NCBI GenBank assembly: GCA_000961635.1
Contig: LADQ01000131.1
Coordinates: 1 to 37,015 of the forward strand
Source: Hoeflea sp. BRH_c9
GTDB lineage: Bacteria > Pseudomonadota > Alphaproteobacteria > Rhizobiales > Rhizobiaceae
Direction: 5' to 3'
DNA length: 37,015 nt
Shown here: positions 1 through 10,549 of the stretch, one piece after another
Layout of the letters: each line of letters begins with the position of its first letter
Numbering within the stretch: the stretch's first letter is position 1
Made by a program: the position numbers and the translations under genes
Notes under the pieces: generated by a model
Told to the model about the DNA's origin: nothing
Databases searched by the model: none
What the model saw: the letters and a program-made list of their open reading frames with translations, nothing else

Positions 1-222
1 AGGGCCCGGCGGCGCTACGACGAAATCGCCGCAAGCGGCGGAAGCGCCGATCTGGACGCAATTCTTGCCGACATCATGAAGCGGGACGCGCGCGATGCGG
101 AGCGCGCCAGTTCGCCGCTTCGCCCCGCGGCCGATGCCCACTTGCTTGATACAACCGAAATGGGTATAGAAGCCGCGTTCAGAGCCGCCTGCAGCCTTAT
201 GGATGCTGCGCTCGAACGATGA
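1..222 (+). CDS. cmk: Cytidylate kinase, C-terminal fragment (5' end outside window)
   Basis: Frame 1 open from window start to TGA at 220-222: ...[58 protein letters not shown]..., typical Cmk C-terminus; directly upstream of rpsA, a classical gene order. Confidence 0.88.
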   Translation, partial: RARRRYDEIAASGGSADLDAILADIMKRDARDAERASSPLRPAADAHLLDTTEMGIEAAFRAACSLMDAALER

Positions 223-361
223 ACGAACACCAGCGAGCCTGTCCCGCGCCGTACTTGCCCCGCCTCGATGAAGGTTCAGGGCAGACAGGCACCGCCGGTC
301 CGAACAACACCAACCAGGCGCATCCGACCGCATGCTGAAGACGCGGTCGCCAGGAGAATTC

Positions 362-2068
<1,707 letters not shown>

Positions 2069-2096
2069 TCCTTCCGGATTAATCTGCCTCACTAAG

Positions 2097-2126
2097 AACC
2101 CGCCGGAGCGATCCGGCGGGTTTTTT
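2097..2126 (+). terminator. Rho-independent terminator after rpsA
   Basis: CCCGCCGGA-gcga-TCCGGCGGG followed by TTTTTT. Confidence 0.9.
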
Positions 2127-2141
2127 GATGTCTGTGAATAC

Positions 2142-2309
2142 CTAATCGTCCAGACCGATATCGCGGCGGACACGGGGTGAAAAATGACGCAGATCGGTCT
2201 CCGACAGGTAGTGGATCCTGCCGCGAGACTTTCGCCAGTGCCCGATGATCATGGCCAGCAAGTGCAGAAAACGAAGAATTGGCGCAGATTGATGCACCGG
2301 CACCGTCAT
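2142..2309 (-). CDS. DUF1127-like small protein (~55 aa)
   Basis: C-terminus ...YLSETDLRHFSPRVRRDIGLDD resembles the DUF1127 signature (LS-D-L-R-DIGL); internal ATG at 2309 preceded by AAGGGAGA on the minus strand. Confidence 0.6.
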   Translation of the reverse strand: MTVPVHQSAPILRFLHLLAMIIGHWRKSRGRIHYLSETDLRHFSPRVRRDIGLDD

Positions 2310-2419
2310 CGTCTCCCTTGAAGAAGGGTCTCTTTTTTGTTCCATACCTTGGAAAATGGTAACGGAAGGCTTTGAATAACAACAAAACATCGGGTATCAT
2401 GCATAAGGAGATTTAATGC

Positions 2420-3310
2420 ATGTCCGCCACCAAGCTTCCCCCGCTATCGGCCATTCGCGTTTTTGAAGCCGCAGCGCGTCATCTCAGCTTCACCAAGGCC
2501 GCTGCTGAGCTCGGCATGACGCAGGCGGCCGTCAGCTATCAGATCAAGGTGCTTGAGGAGAAAGTCGGTCAGCCGCTGTTCCTGCGCAAGACCAGACAGG
2601 TCTCGCTCACCCAGGCAGGCGCGAGGTTTGCCCCTGAGGTAAGTGACGCGTTCAGCAAACTCGGCTCTGCGTTTGAAGCGCTGTCAAATGACATTTCGGG
2701 AACGTTGAGGGTCAGCATCGGGCCCACTTTTGCGTCCAACTGGCTGGCATCGCGCATAGGTCACTTCCAGATCGAAAACCCCGGCCTGGCGCTTCGCCTC
2801 GAGCAATCCCCAAAGTTCGTTGATTTCAGCCGGCACCCGGCTGATCTCGCGATTCGCGCCGGCCTTGGCGACTGGCCCGGCCTTATCTGCCACAAGCTGT
2901 TTGATGCAACCTTCACGCCGATGCTGAGCCCGAAACTGGCAGAGAGCATCGGCGGCGTCTCCACGCCATCCGACATCTTGAAGCTGCCGATCATCGACCC
3001 GACTGATCCGTGGTGGAACGTCTGGTTTGCTGCCGCAGGTCTCGATCCGGATTTGCTGGAGGGGCGGACACAAAGCAGGATGGGGACACAGAGTGTCGAG
3101 GCACAGATCGCAATTGCAGGCGGAGGCGTGGCGATCCTGACGCCAGCCTTCAACCAGCATGAACTGGAGCTCAAACGGTTGATCCAGCCCTTCGACATCA
3201 TCGGACGAACCGGCTCCGCCTATTGGCTCGTTTATCAGGAGGCGCGCCGCAATGTGCCGAAGATACGGCTCTTTCGCGACTGGATCCTGAGCGCCGCCGG
3301 GCAGCGTTGA
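2420..3310 (+). CDS. LysR-family transcriptional regulator (GcvA-like)
   Basis: N-terminal wHTH LPPLSAIRVFEAAARHLSFTKAAAELGMTQAAVSYQIKVLEEKVGQPLFLR; AAGGAG upstream of ATG. Confidence 0.93.
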   Translation: MSATKLPPLSAIRVFEAAARHLSFTKAAAELGMTQAAVSYQIKVLEEKVGQPLFLRKTRQVSLTQAGARFAPEVSDAFSKLGSAFEALSNDISGTLRVSIGPTFASNWLASRIGHFQIENPGLALRLEQSPKFVDFSRHPADLAIRAGLGDWPGLICHKLFDATFTPMLSPKLAESIGGVSTPSDILKLPIIDPTDPWWNVWFAAAGLDPDLLEGRTQSRMGTQSVEAQIAIAGGGVAILTPAFNQHELELKRLIQPFDIIGRTGSAYWLVYQEARRNVPKIRLFRDWILSAAGQR

Positions 3311-3424
3311 GCGCCCGGGCCATCTTCCTTGGCGCCGAGCGTGCGCCTCCTGAACCGGCGTCTGGGCAAAGTCGTGCACAAACTTTCGCGGTCGCCCCAA
3401 CAATTCCAATCCCTTAGCCAAAAA

Positions 3425-4038
3425 TCACCTCCATCTTTTCCCCACTATTTGCCCCCATGTCATACTCTGCTCACTCCCGCTGCCGGATGGATCGCGAACG
3501 TTTCGAGCCAAGTGGGAGGGAATGCCGCTTGCCGGGCGCGCCAACGTCACGTGGCCTGTCAGCGGAGGCGGTAGCCATCGTGGTTCCGCTGGCGGGCGGA
3601 TGTCCCCCGGGACAGCCGTGCAAAGCCAGCCACCGGGCCGTTGCCCGCGCCTTTCGCAAGGAGGGCCGGGTCGCGGAACGGGCCTGTGGCGGACATGGTT
3701 TCGGCCGCTGCCGCTCCTGTCGAGCGGCAGTCCGGTACCAGGGTCCGTGCCGGAACACGCGCCAAAAGCATCTCCCGCGGTCTGTCCGGACCGCGGCCGG
3801 GGCAACCCGGGCGAAGGGCCCTGAAGAGGGGCAGGTGGGTAAGCCGGCTTCGTGTCATGCAGGATGCCGTCTGTCGGATGCGGACATCATCCGGCGGGTT
3901 TCGGGCCGTGCGCGTGTTGCGCCACCCTTACTCTCACTTTCCAGAGGCAAGACCGCGTGCGGCCCTCCGGAATGCCAGTCTCGGCTCACACCCGGCGGTT
4001 CCCCGCGCGGGATCGCGTTCGCATGTCTGGCGCCCGGC
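3425..4038. other. GC-rich intergenic region with strong stem-loops; possible structured RNA, identity unknown
   Basis: No convincing ORF; hairpins CTGCCGCT-N7-AGCGGCAG (3708-3730) and CCGCGGTC-N6-GACCGCGG (3775-3796). Confidence 0.35.
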
Positions 4039-4662
4039 TCAGCTATGGGCGAAAATGTCGGTTTCTTCCCAGCCCAGAAGGTCGAGCTTGGCGCGGGTCG
4101 GCAGGAAGTCGAAACAGGCTTTTGCATGGGCCTCGCGCCCGTCGCGCACCAGCCGCGCCGTCAGTTTTTGCACCAGCGCATGCAGATACAGCACATCGGA
4201 GGCGGCATAGTCCAATTGCGCCGGCGTCAGCGTCTCGGCGGCCCAGTCGGACGATTGCTGCAGCTTGGACAGATCGATGTCGAGAAGCTCCTTGGTGACG
4301 TCCTTGAGCCCGTGACGGTCGGTGTAGGTTCGCGTCAGCCGCGAGGCGATCTTGGTGCAGAACACCGGCTGGCAGGTGACGCCAAAGGCATTGTAGAGCA
4401 CGGCAATGTCGAAACGGCCGAAATGGAACAGCTTGCGCTTTTGCGGATCCTCGAGCAGCGCCACCAGATTGGGCGCGCTGGTCTGGCCGGCGGCGATCTG
4501 GATCACGTCGGCCGAGCCGTCGCCCGGCGACAGCTGCACCACGCAGAGCCGGTCGCGGCGCGGCACCAGGCCCAGGGTCTCGGTGTCGATGGCAATGTCG
4601 CCGGTGTAACGCGCCATCGCCTCTGTGGATATGTCGCCCTTGTGGGTCCGGATCTCGGCCAT
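4039..4662 (-). CDS. rnd: RNase D-like 3'-5' exonuclease (DEDD family)
   Basis: IAIDTETLGL (ExoI), HFGRFDIAVLYNAFG (ExoII), LDYAASDVLYLHAL (ExoIII); start MAEIRTHKGDI. Confidence 0.9.
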   Translation of the reverse strand: MAEIRTHKGDISTEAMARYTGDIAIDTETLGLVPRRDRLCVVQLSPGDGSADVIQIAAGQTSAPNLVALLEDPQKRKLFHFGRFDIAVLYNAFGVTCQPVFCTKIASRLTRTYTDRHGLKDVTKELLDIDLSKLQQSSDWAAETLTPAQLDYAASDVLYLHALVQKLTARLVRDGREAHAKACFDFLPTRAKLDLLGWEETDIFAHS

Positions 4663-4725
4663 GCTGATTTGTCCTGTTTTTGTTTCCCGCCGGCTATAGC
4701 CCGAGGTCGCGGTGTCGCGCAAGGA

Positions 4726-4755
4726 AACGGCCGGGCAATCCCTTGCCCGGCCGTT
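4726..4755. terminator. Hairpin between RNase D-like and BMP genes
   Basis: 13-bp stem AACGGCCGGGCAA-tccc-TTGCCCGGCCGTT, just downstream of the minus-strand BMP gene. Confidence 0.7.
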
Positions 4756-4790
4756 CCGGTTCATCACCCGGCCCGAAGGCCGCAAAGCCG

Positions 4791-5783
4791 TCAGTAGGGG
4801 CAGGCATTGTCCGACATGTAGTCATGAACGGTGATCTTTCCGGCGATGATGTCGGCCTTGGCGGCTTCCACCGCTTCCTTCATCTCGTCGGTGACCAGTG
4901 CGGCATTGTTCTCATCCATGGCGTAATCGACGCCGCCTTCGGCCAGGCCGAGCGAGCTGAAGCCGTAGCTGAAGCCGTCATTCTTGGCGTCCATGAAGGC
5001 GTTGTAGACGGCGACATCAACGCGCTTGAGCATCGAGGTCAGCACCTTGCCCGGCTGCAGGCCGTTCTGGTTGGAATCCACGCCGATGCCGAGCTTGCCG
5101 GCGTCGGCCGCGGCCTGAAGCACACCGATGCCGGTGCCGCCGGCTGCCGCATAGACCACGTCGGAGCCCTGATCGATCTGCGACTTGGTGATCTCGCCGC
5201 CCTTGACCGGATCGTTCCAGGCTTCCGGCGTCGTGCCGGTCATGGCTTCGAGAACCTTGGCGTCCGCGTTTGTGGCCATCACGCCGCCCTTGTAGCCGCA
5301 GGCGAACTTGCGGATCAGCGGAATATCCATGCCGCCGATGAAGCTGACGGTGCCGGTCTGCGACGCCTTGGCGGCCATCACGCCGACCAGATAGGAGCCT
5401 TCCTGTTCCTTGTAGACCACGGAACGGACATTGGGCTTGTCGACCACCATGTCGATGATGGCGAAATCGGTGTCGGGATATTCGTCGGCGACTTTCTCGA
5501 GCGCCGCCGCCCAGGAGAAGCCGGCCATGACGATCGGGTTGTTGCCATCCTTGGCGAAGCGGCGCAGCGCCTGCTCGCGCTGGGCGTCGTTGGCGATTTC
5601 GAAATCGCGATACTCAATGCCGGTTTCGGTCTTGAATTTCTCGGCGCCGGTGTAGGCTGCCTCGTTGAAGGATTTGTCGAACTTGCCGCCGAGGTCGTAG
5701 ATGATAGCCGGCTTGATGTCGGCGGCCATGGCGGTCGCCGACATGGCGGCAATGGCGAGGAAGCTCAAAAGCGTGCGTTTCAT
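4791..5783 (-). CDS. BMP-family ABC transporter substrate-binding protein
   Basis: Signal peptide MKRTLLSFLAIAAMSATAMAA then KPAIIYDLGGKFDKSFNEAAYTGAEKF; typical BMP/PnrA-like protein. Confidence 0.92.
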   Translation of the reverse strand: MKRTLLSFLAIAAMSATAMAADIKPAIIYDLGGKFDKSFNEAAYTGAEKFKTETGIEYRDFEIANDAQREQALRRFAKDGNNPIVMAGFSWAAALEKVADEYPDTDFAIIDMVVDKPNVRSVVYKEQEGSYLVGVMAAKASQTGTVSFIGGMDIPLIRKFACGYKGGVMATNADAKVLEAMTGTTPEAWNDPVKGGEITKSQIDQGSDVVYAAAGGTGIGVLQAAADAGKLGIGVDSNQNGLQPGKVLTSMLKRVDVAVYNAFMDAKNDGFSYGFSSLGLAEGGVDYAMDENNAALVTDEMKEAVEAAKADIIAGKITVHDYMSDNACPY

Positions 5784-6040
5784 GATGTGCAGCCCTGTAG
5801 GTTGTTGTTGATCTTTGTCGGTCCTCCCGCATGCCCGGATGGGCAGACCTGCGGTATTTGCCGGCGTGCGAAGCCGGAAGACCTTATCCTTGCATGGCTT
5901 TTGGCAAAAATCCAACGCCGAATTACAAGGCTCACTGCGGAAATCAGCTTCCCTGACATCATCTGTCGTGGCCGCGGATCCGAAGCACCTCCGCCGGACC
6001 TGGAAAAGCCGGGAGCCTTGCGCCGGGTCCGTTTTGCCGG

Positions 6041-6358
6041 TCAGGCGGCGAAGCGGCCGGCGGGTTTGGCGCGGCGATAGCCGGCGAGATAAAAAATCAG
6101 CGAGAACAGCAGGAACACCGCGAAGGCCGGTTGCGCCAGCACAAAGGCAACGCCCGGATCCCAGACCCAGCCAGGCAGATAGGCCGCGAACGTTGCTTCA
6201 ACCAGCGCCAGCGTGTCGGGGCTGTTGCCGGCCCAGGAGTCAGTCATCGAGGTCAGCACCGGCTGGCCCGCCGCCACTGACTGGATCGCGTCAACCAGCC
6301 CGGCGATGACGGCGAACACCAGGAAAATCAGGCTGAATAACCGTGCGACAAATCGCAT
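6041..6358 (-). CDS. Small integral membrane protein, function unknown
   Basis: MRFVARLFSLIFLVFAVIAGLVDAIQSVAAG...FLLFSLIFYLAGYRRAKP; GGAGAAG upstream of ATG at 6358. Confidence 0.7.
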   Translation of the reverse strand: MRFVARLFSLIFLVFAVIAGLVDAIQSVAAGQPVLTSMTDSWAGNSPDTLALVEATFAAYLPGWVWDPGVAFVLAQPAFAVFLLFSLIFYLAGYRRAKPAGRFAA

Positions 6359-6879
6359 ACACTTCTCCGAAAAGACAGAAGCCCCAATCGCGCAATTTTC
6401 GACATCCCGAGGATCCGGGGCAAAACCATGCGCTCCAGGTGACATAAAGGCCGGGCAGCCTTGACGCAATGGCAAGGTGAGCAAGTTCGCCGCCAGGGCG
6501 CGGCGGCGACGGGCTCGAAATCAACCGCGGACAGGATCATCCGTCCGATCCAGCCTGTTGCCGCAGTGCGTCGTGCGACCCTTGCAGGCGGAAAGAGCGC
6601 TTTGTCGTCCGTGAATCCAGTACGCCTTGTCTTTGTAAGACCAGCCCGCCTGGTCGCAGGATATTCCAGGTTTTTCTGGTTTTGGGAGGTGCTGCGCCGC
6701 ACATCCGACAATGTCGACGCCAAGCGCCAAATAGCGGTTGCCAAGAGAAGCGTCTTGGCTATAGTGCCGCCCGATCCGGACCGGGAATTTATGGCGTTTC
6801 GCCAGTGACTATTTCCGGCAGGGCGACCGCCTTGACAGCGGGCGGCATGGCCGGGTACTTGCCCGTCAGACGGATATGC

Positions 6880-6969
6880 GGAGAGGTGGCCGAGTGGTCG
6901 AAGGCGCACGCCTGGAAAGTGTGTAGGCGGGGAACCGTCTCGAGGGTTCGAATCCCTCTCTCTCCGCCA
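6880..6969 (+). tRNA. tRNA-Ser (anticodon GGA, 6914-6916)
   Basis: GGAGAGGTGGCCGAGTGGTCGAAGGCGCACGCCTGGAAAG...GGTTCGAATCCCTCTCTCTCCGCCA; class II length, long variable arm, encoded CCA. Confidence 0.95.
6952..6969 (+). repeat. attL core (tRNA 3' end)
   Basis: ATCCCTCTCTCTCCGCCA. Confidence 0.92.
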
Positions 6970-7059
6970 GCCCCTCGGGGCACCCAAAGCGGACATTCCC
7001 AAGTTTTTGATAGATAAGGTTTTTTTGAAGCGGACCGCCCAAATCAAGGGCCGTTCAAA

Positions 7060-8907
7060 ATGTCAGAAACGCGAATTATATCGTTCCCCAAATCGTCGTA
7101 TGTATCATCCGAAAACGCGGAAATGATTTCCGCGAAGCAGCGCAAGAAAGCTCGCCCCCGTTCCTCGCCCGGCCTTTACCTGATCAAAACAGGTTCGGCC
7201 TATATGTTTCAGATGCGACTGCCCAAGGAGATCGCCCCAGACTGCAAGCGACCCATTAGGATCGGTCTGGGGGTCATCCGCAAGGCGGAAGCTCGGAGGA
7301 TCGCCGATCAACTGGCGGCCATCGCACGACAGAAATTCAAACAGATCGGGACCGCGATGGCTGCAGGCGATGAAACGGAATTCTGGCCGCTGATGGAAGA
7401 CATGCTCGGGTTTGCGGAGAGGGACGCTTCCACTGCAGTGGATTCGAGCCAGCGAGCCTTGTTGGCCGTCACCATGCTCTTGAAATCGGCGCTCTATGAC
7501 ATGCGCGGACCGGTGCCCAAACTGACGCCTGAACAGGAAGGCAACTTCGCGATGATGCGCGGGCTTGTCAGAATCGGACAGGAGAAGGCGCGCAAGGATG
7601 CTGGGGAAGACTATGACAAACAGCTTGGCGACAATGCTGAATTGCTGGCCGAGCGGCTTGTCGACAGATTCCAGAATGATTCCGGGTCTGCCTTGACACC
7701 GCCATCCGACAACAGCCCTCGAACCAAGGGTAAGATCAGCGCTCGAAGCGGGCTTATCAATTCGAAGGTGAAGACTGAAGCCGACATGGATCGGAGAAAC
7801 GTCCAGCGTGATCCATCCACAAAGCCGCTATTCAGTGAAGCAGCAAGCGCATATCTCGCTCAACGGGTTGAGGAGATGGGAAAGGAGAGCAAGGACATCG
7901 GTACTGCGGAAACGCGACTGACCCTCTTCATTGAGCTCATCGGGGATCATCCCATCGATCGCTACACACCTACCGATCTTCAAGCTTTCATCAATCTGAT
8001 CAAATTCTGGCCACCAAAAGAAAAGCATCGACCGCCGAGCCTTTCGGCAATGGAAATCATCGACAGCAATCGGGACTACAGCAAGGGATGGCTGGCGAAG
8101 ACCACGATGCAGAACGGGTACATGGGTGTCATCAAGCCTGTGTTCAGCGACGCAGCCCCACGATACGATTTTGATAACCCCGTGAAGAACGTGGCGCTGA
8201 AATATCCAAAAAGTGCCCGGGATAAAATTCCTGCCGAGCCGCTGTCTTCCAAGAAGCTGAACCAACTTTTCCGGACTTGCGTCCAGTCGCCCTATATCGA
8301 CAACGTCATGCTTCCTCCGCTTGGATTGCTGACCAGCCGCCGTCTGGGTCTGCTCGCGCATCTTGTTGGCACTGACATCAAGGAAAAGTTCGAGGGCATT
8401 TGGGTTGCTGAAGCTAACGGCCTTGTCGAGATAAATGGAAAGTGGACCCGCCGTCCGATCAAGACGTCCGAAAGCGGACGGTATTTCGTCCTGCACAATT
8501 TCCTTGTCGAGATTGGCTATGTCGAGTGGGCCAGAAAACAAGGTGGGCAATTCCTGTTCCCGCAACTCATGAATCTCGTTGATCCGTCAAAAACCGCTTC
8601 GCAATATATGCGTCGACTGTTTGACAAGGCGGGCATCAAGGAATCGCCGGGCGAACGGTTCCATTCCATGCGCGGGGATTACATCACGCAAGCCCGTGAA
8701 GAGAAGAAGATCGGGGAGCGGGAAAGGCGGATGCAGGCAGGGCATGCAGTCACCGGTGACGACCACAATAAATATGGGTGGAAAACCCTCACCGAGTCGG
8801 AGGCAGAGTTGTTTGCGAACTTGCCACTGAATCCCAAAATCGACTTCTCAGTATTCCGGGGCCTGGATTTCGACAGTTTGTGGAAAGCCCGGCGGCGGAA
8901 AAAATGA
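7060..8907 (+). CDS. Tyrosine-type site-specific recombinase / integrase
   Basis: C-terminal catalytic pattern: SRRLGLLAHL (Arg I), FHSMRGDY (HxxR), MQAGH...HNKYGW (His, Tyr); adjacent to tRNA. Internal ATG at 7123 is an alternative start. Confidence 0.9.
   Translation: MSETRIISFPKSSYVSSENAEMISAKQRKKARPRSSPGLYLIKTGSAYMFQMRLPKEIAPDCKRPIRIGLGVIRKAEARRIADQLAAIARQKFKQIGTAMAAGDETEFWPLMEDMLGFAERDASTAVDSSQRALLAVTMLLKSALYDMRGPVPKLTPEQEGNFAMMRGLVRIGQEKARKDAGEDYDKQLGDNAELLAERLVDRFQNDSGSALTPPSDNSPRTKGKISARSGLINSKVKTEADMDRRNVQRDPSTKPLFSEAASAYLAQRVEEMGKESKDIGTAETRLTLFIELIGDHPIDRYTPTDLQAFINLIKFWPPKEKHRPPSLSAMEIIDSNRDYSKGWLAKTTMQNGYMGVIKPVFSDAAPRYDFDNPVKNVALKYPKSARDKIPAEPLSSKKLNQLFRTCVQSPYIDNVMLPPLGLLTSRRLGLLAHLVGTDIKEKFEGIWVAEANGLVEINGKWTRRPIKTSESGRYFVLHNFLVEIGYVEWARKQGGQFLFPQLMNLVDPSKTASQYMRRLFDKAGIKESPGERFHSMRGDYITQAREEKKIGERERRMQAGHAVTGDDHNKYGWKTLTESEAELFANLPLNPKIDFSVFRGLDFDSLWKARRRKK
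7116..7134. repeat. Island palindrome copy 1: CGCGGAAATGATTTCCGCG
   Basis: Perfect palindrome around a single central base; core GCGGAAATNATTTCCGC shared with copies 2 and 3. Confidence 0.9.
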
Positions 8908-8939
8908 ACTCGTCGAATCCAGGTAATGTCCAGACAGAC

Positions 8940-8970
8940 AAAAGCCCCACAGGTGTGAAGTGGGGCTTTT
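8940..8970. terminator. Bidirectional terminator between integrase and convergent DUF3102-like gene
   Basis: AAAAGCCCCAC-N9-GTGGGGCTTTT, 11-bp stem with A/T flanks. Confidence 0.88.
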
Positions 8971-9020
8971 GGGGATTGGGTAATAGATCACGCGCCATGC
9001 GTCGAATTGCGGGTGACCGG

Positions 9021-10178
9021 CTATCTCGACATGCTCGGTGAGACTGACCCGCTGGTGCCCGCCATCAAACTGTTGAGCGCTGCATCCATCTCTGCTTCGG
9101 AGACGCTTGGCGGCGCAGTGTCAATCTCCTCCTCCCTGTCGAGGACTGAAGCATCATTTTCCTTGACGTCGCCGTCTGCTCCAGCGACAGCAGTGCCATG
9201 ATCATCGGCAGGTTTTGTGTTGGGCACAAATGGGTCTCCGTGTACCGCGAAACGCAGGGCTGGATGAGCGACCTCCACGACCCACTTCTCCATCTCGTCA
9301 CGGGCGGGCCATGAGCCGGCACCACCCAATCGGAACAGACTGTGCTGGACCGCACCCCAGCCAGTCTGACGTCCGATATCCGCATGGCTAAGATTGCCGC
9401 GCTGATTGAACTCTGATGCGCGGAGCGGAGCTGCGATGTCCTTGAAGAGGTCCGAAGCATGACGCGCATCAATCTCAACTTCATTGGCGAGCGACCGCAT
9501 GACGATCCGTTTTCCCGCATCGACCCGAGCAACAGCATCCTCAAGCTCTACGAGCACTAGGGCCGTAAGTCGATGAAACTCCACCATGTCGGATTTCAAT
9601 TTGGCAGCCGCCATTTTCTGAAGCCCCAACTTACCGCCAATCTGAGTGGGATCGGCATCCTCAGCTTTTGTTTCGTTCCCGCTGACAATGGTTTTGATTT
9701 CCGCGCCCGTCAGGTGCTTGCCCTCATCAAATTGGTCGAGCACGGCACTGATCTGATCGGGTTCGCCTTTCGCCAACTCGAACAAGGGAGTCGTTGTGAA
9801 TGCGTGCTTCTCGAGACGCGCGCGGTAATCACCAAGCCGCTCGTGAACGGAGATAAAACTCCACGCAGATCGCACTGTGTAGCCGCAGTTTTCTTTAAGC
9901 CACCGTCCATAACCCTTCTGAGGCTGAAGAGACTTTGCCTCGGCCATCCACCCCCCAACATCAAAAACCTGAGCGGTGGACTTCCGGTGCACTGCGACAA
10001 TCTCCGCAACAATCGCTGCCAGCCGTGCCTGAACCTCTGGCGCAAGAGGTTCGTCATTTCCCGCCGGCGCGTCCAATTCACGCGCCTTCTTCTTCGCTGT
10101 CGCGCTCACCTTTGCGCGCGTGTCCTTCGCCTGCTTTGCTGCACCTGCGCGCTGCACCTGTCGATCAATCGATCCCAT
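9021..10178 (-). CDS. DUF3102/ParB-like island protein (putative DNA-binding)
   Basis: KSTAQVFDVGGWMAEAKSLQPQKGYGRWLKENCGYTVRSAWSFISVHERLG resembles DUF3102-type HTH-like regions; basic N-terminus. Confidence 0.6.
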   Translation of the reverse strand: MGSIDRQVQRAGAAKQAKDTRAKVSATAKKKARELDAPAGNDEPLAPEVQARLAAIVAEIVAVHRKSTAQVFDVGGWMAEAKSLQPQKGYGRWLKENCGYTVRSAWSFISVHERLGDYRARLEKHAFTTTPLFELAKGEPDQISAVLDQFDEGKHLTGAEIKTIVSGNETKAEDADPTQIGGKLGLQKMAAAKLKSDMVEFHRLTALVLVELEDAVARVDAGKRIVMRSLANEVEIDARHASDLFKDIAAPLRASEFNQRGNLSHADIGRQTGWGAVQHSLFRLGGAGSWPARDEMEKWVVEVAHPALRFAVHGDPFVPNTKPADDHGTAVAGADGDVKENDASVLDREEEIDTAPPSVSEAEMDAALNSLMAGTSGSVSPSMSR

Positions 10179-10246
10179 GATAAAAACCCTTCACTAACAA
10201 CGCCGGCAAAATCGCCGACTGAACTATTTTACTTCAATAATAGTGG

Positions 10247-10285
10247 TTGTAGCAAATGCAACAAATTTACAATGTTGTCACATTG
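10247..10285. promoter_or_regulatory. Two adjacent inverted repeats upstream of the DUF3102-like gene; candidate operator
   Basis: TTGTAGCAAATGCAACAA (TTGTNGCANNTGCNACAA, 10247-10264) and CAATGT-tgtc-ACATTG (10270-10285) in an A+T-rich intergenic tract. Confidence 0.5.
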
Positions 10286-10549
10286 ATCATTTTTATACAA
10301 ATATATATAGGAATAAGCAGAAATAATATTAATATAATGCAATTTTAGTGCTTTCAATAAATATTTTATTATTTAAACAATTTATTGGTGTGCTATTTTC
10401 ATGGTCGGATTCTGATCCAATATATGAAGATTTGAAGTCGGTTACATTCCGTCTTGTGCCATATTATTTGCGCCGAAACCGTGCCCCAACTGCCATGAGA
10501 AAATTGAAATTGCCGCTTCCTAGCGGAACTCCGATGCGCATTATTCGAG

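Noticed and set aside
3840-3900. Possible RNase P or cobalamin riboswitch end on the minus strand (GAAGCCGGCTTACCCACCTGCC)
   Set aside because: The partner core motifs (GGAAAGTCCGGGC for RNase P; CCCGCAACTGT for cobalamin riboswitch) are absent at the required distance, and no minus-strand gene follows.
3457-4797. 446-aa + strand ORF between LysR and BMP genes
   Set aside because: Low-complexity Arg/Gly/Pro-rich translation overlapping the clear RNase D-like gene on the opposite strand; no recognisable domain.
4680-6080. 466-aa + strand ORF opposite the BMP gene
   Set aside because: Antisense shadow of a well-supported substrate-binding protein gene.
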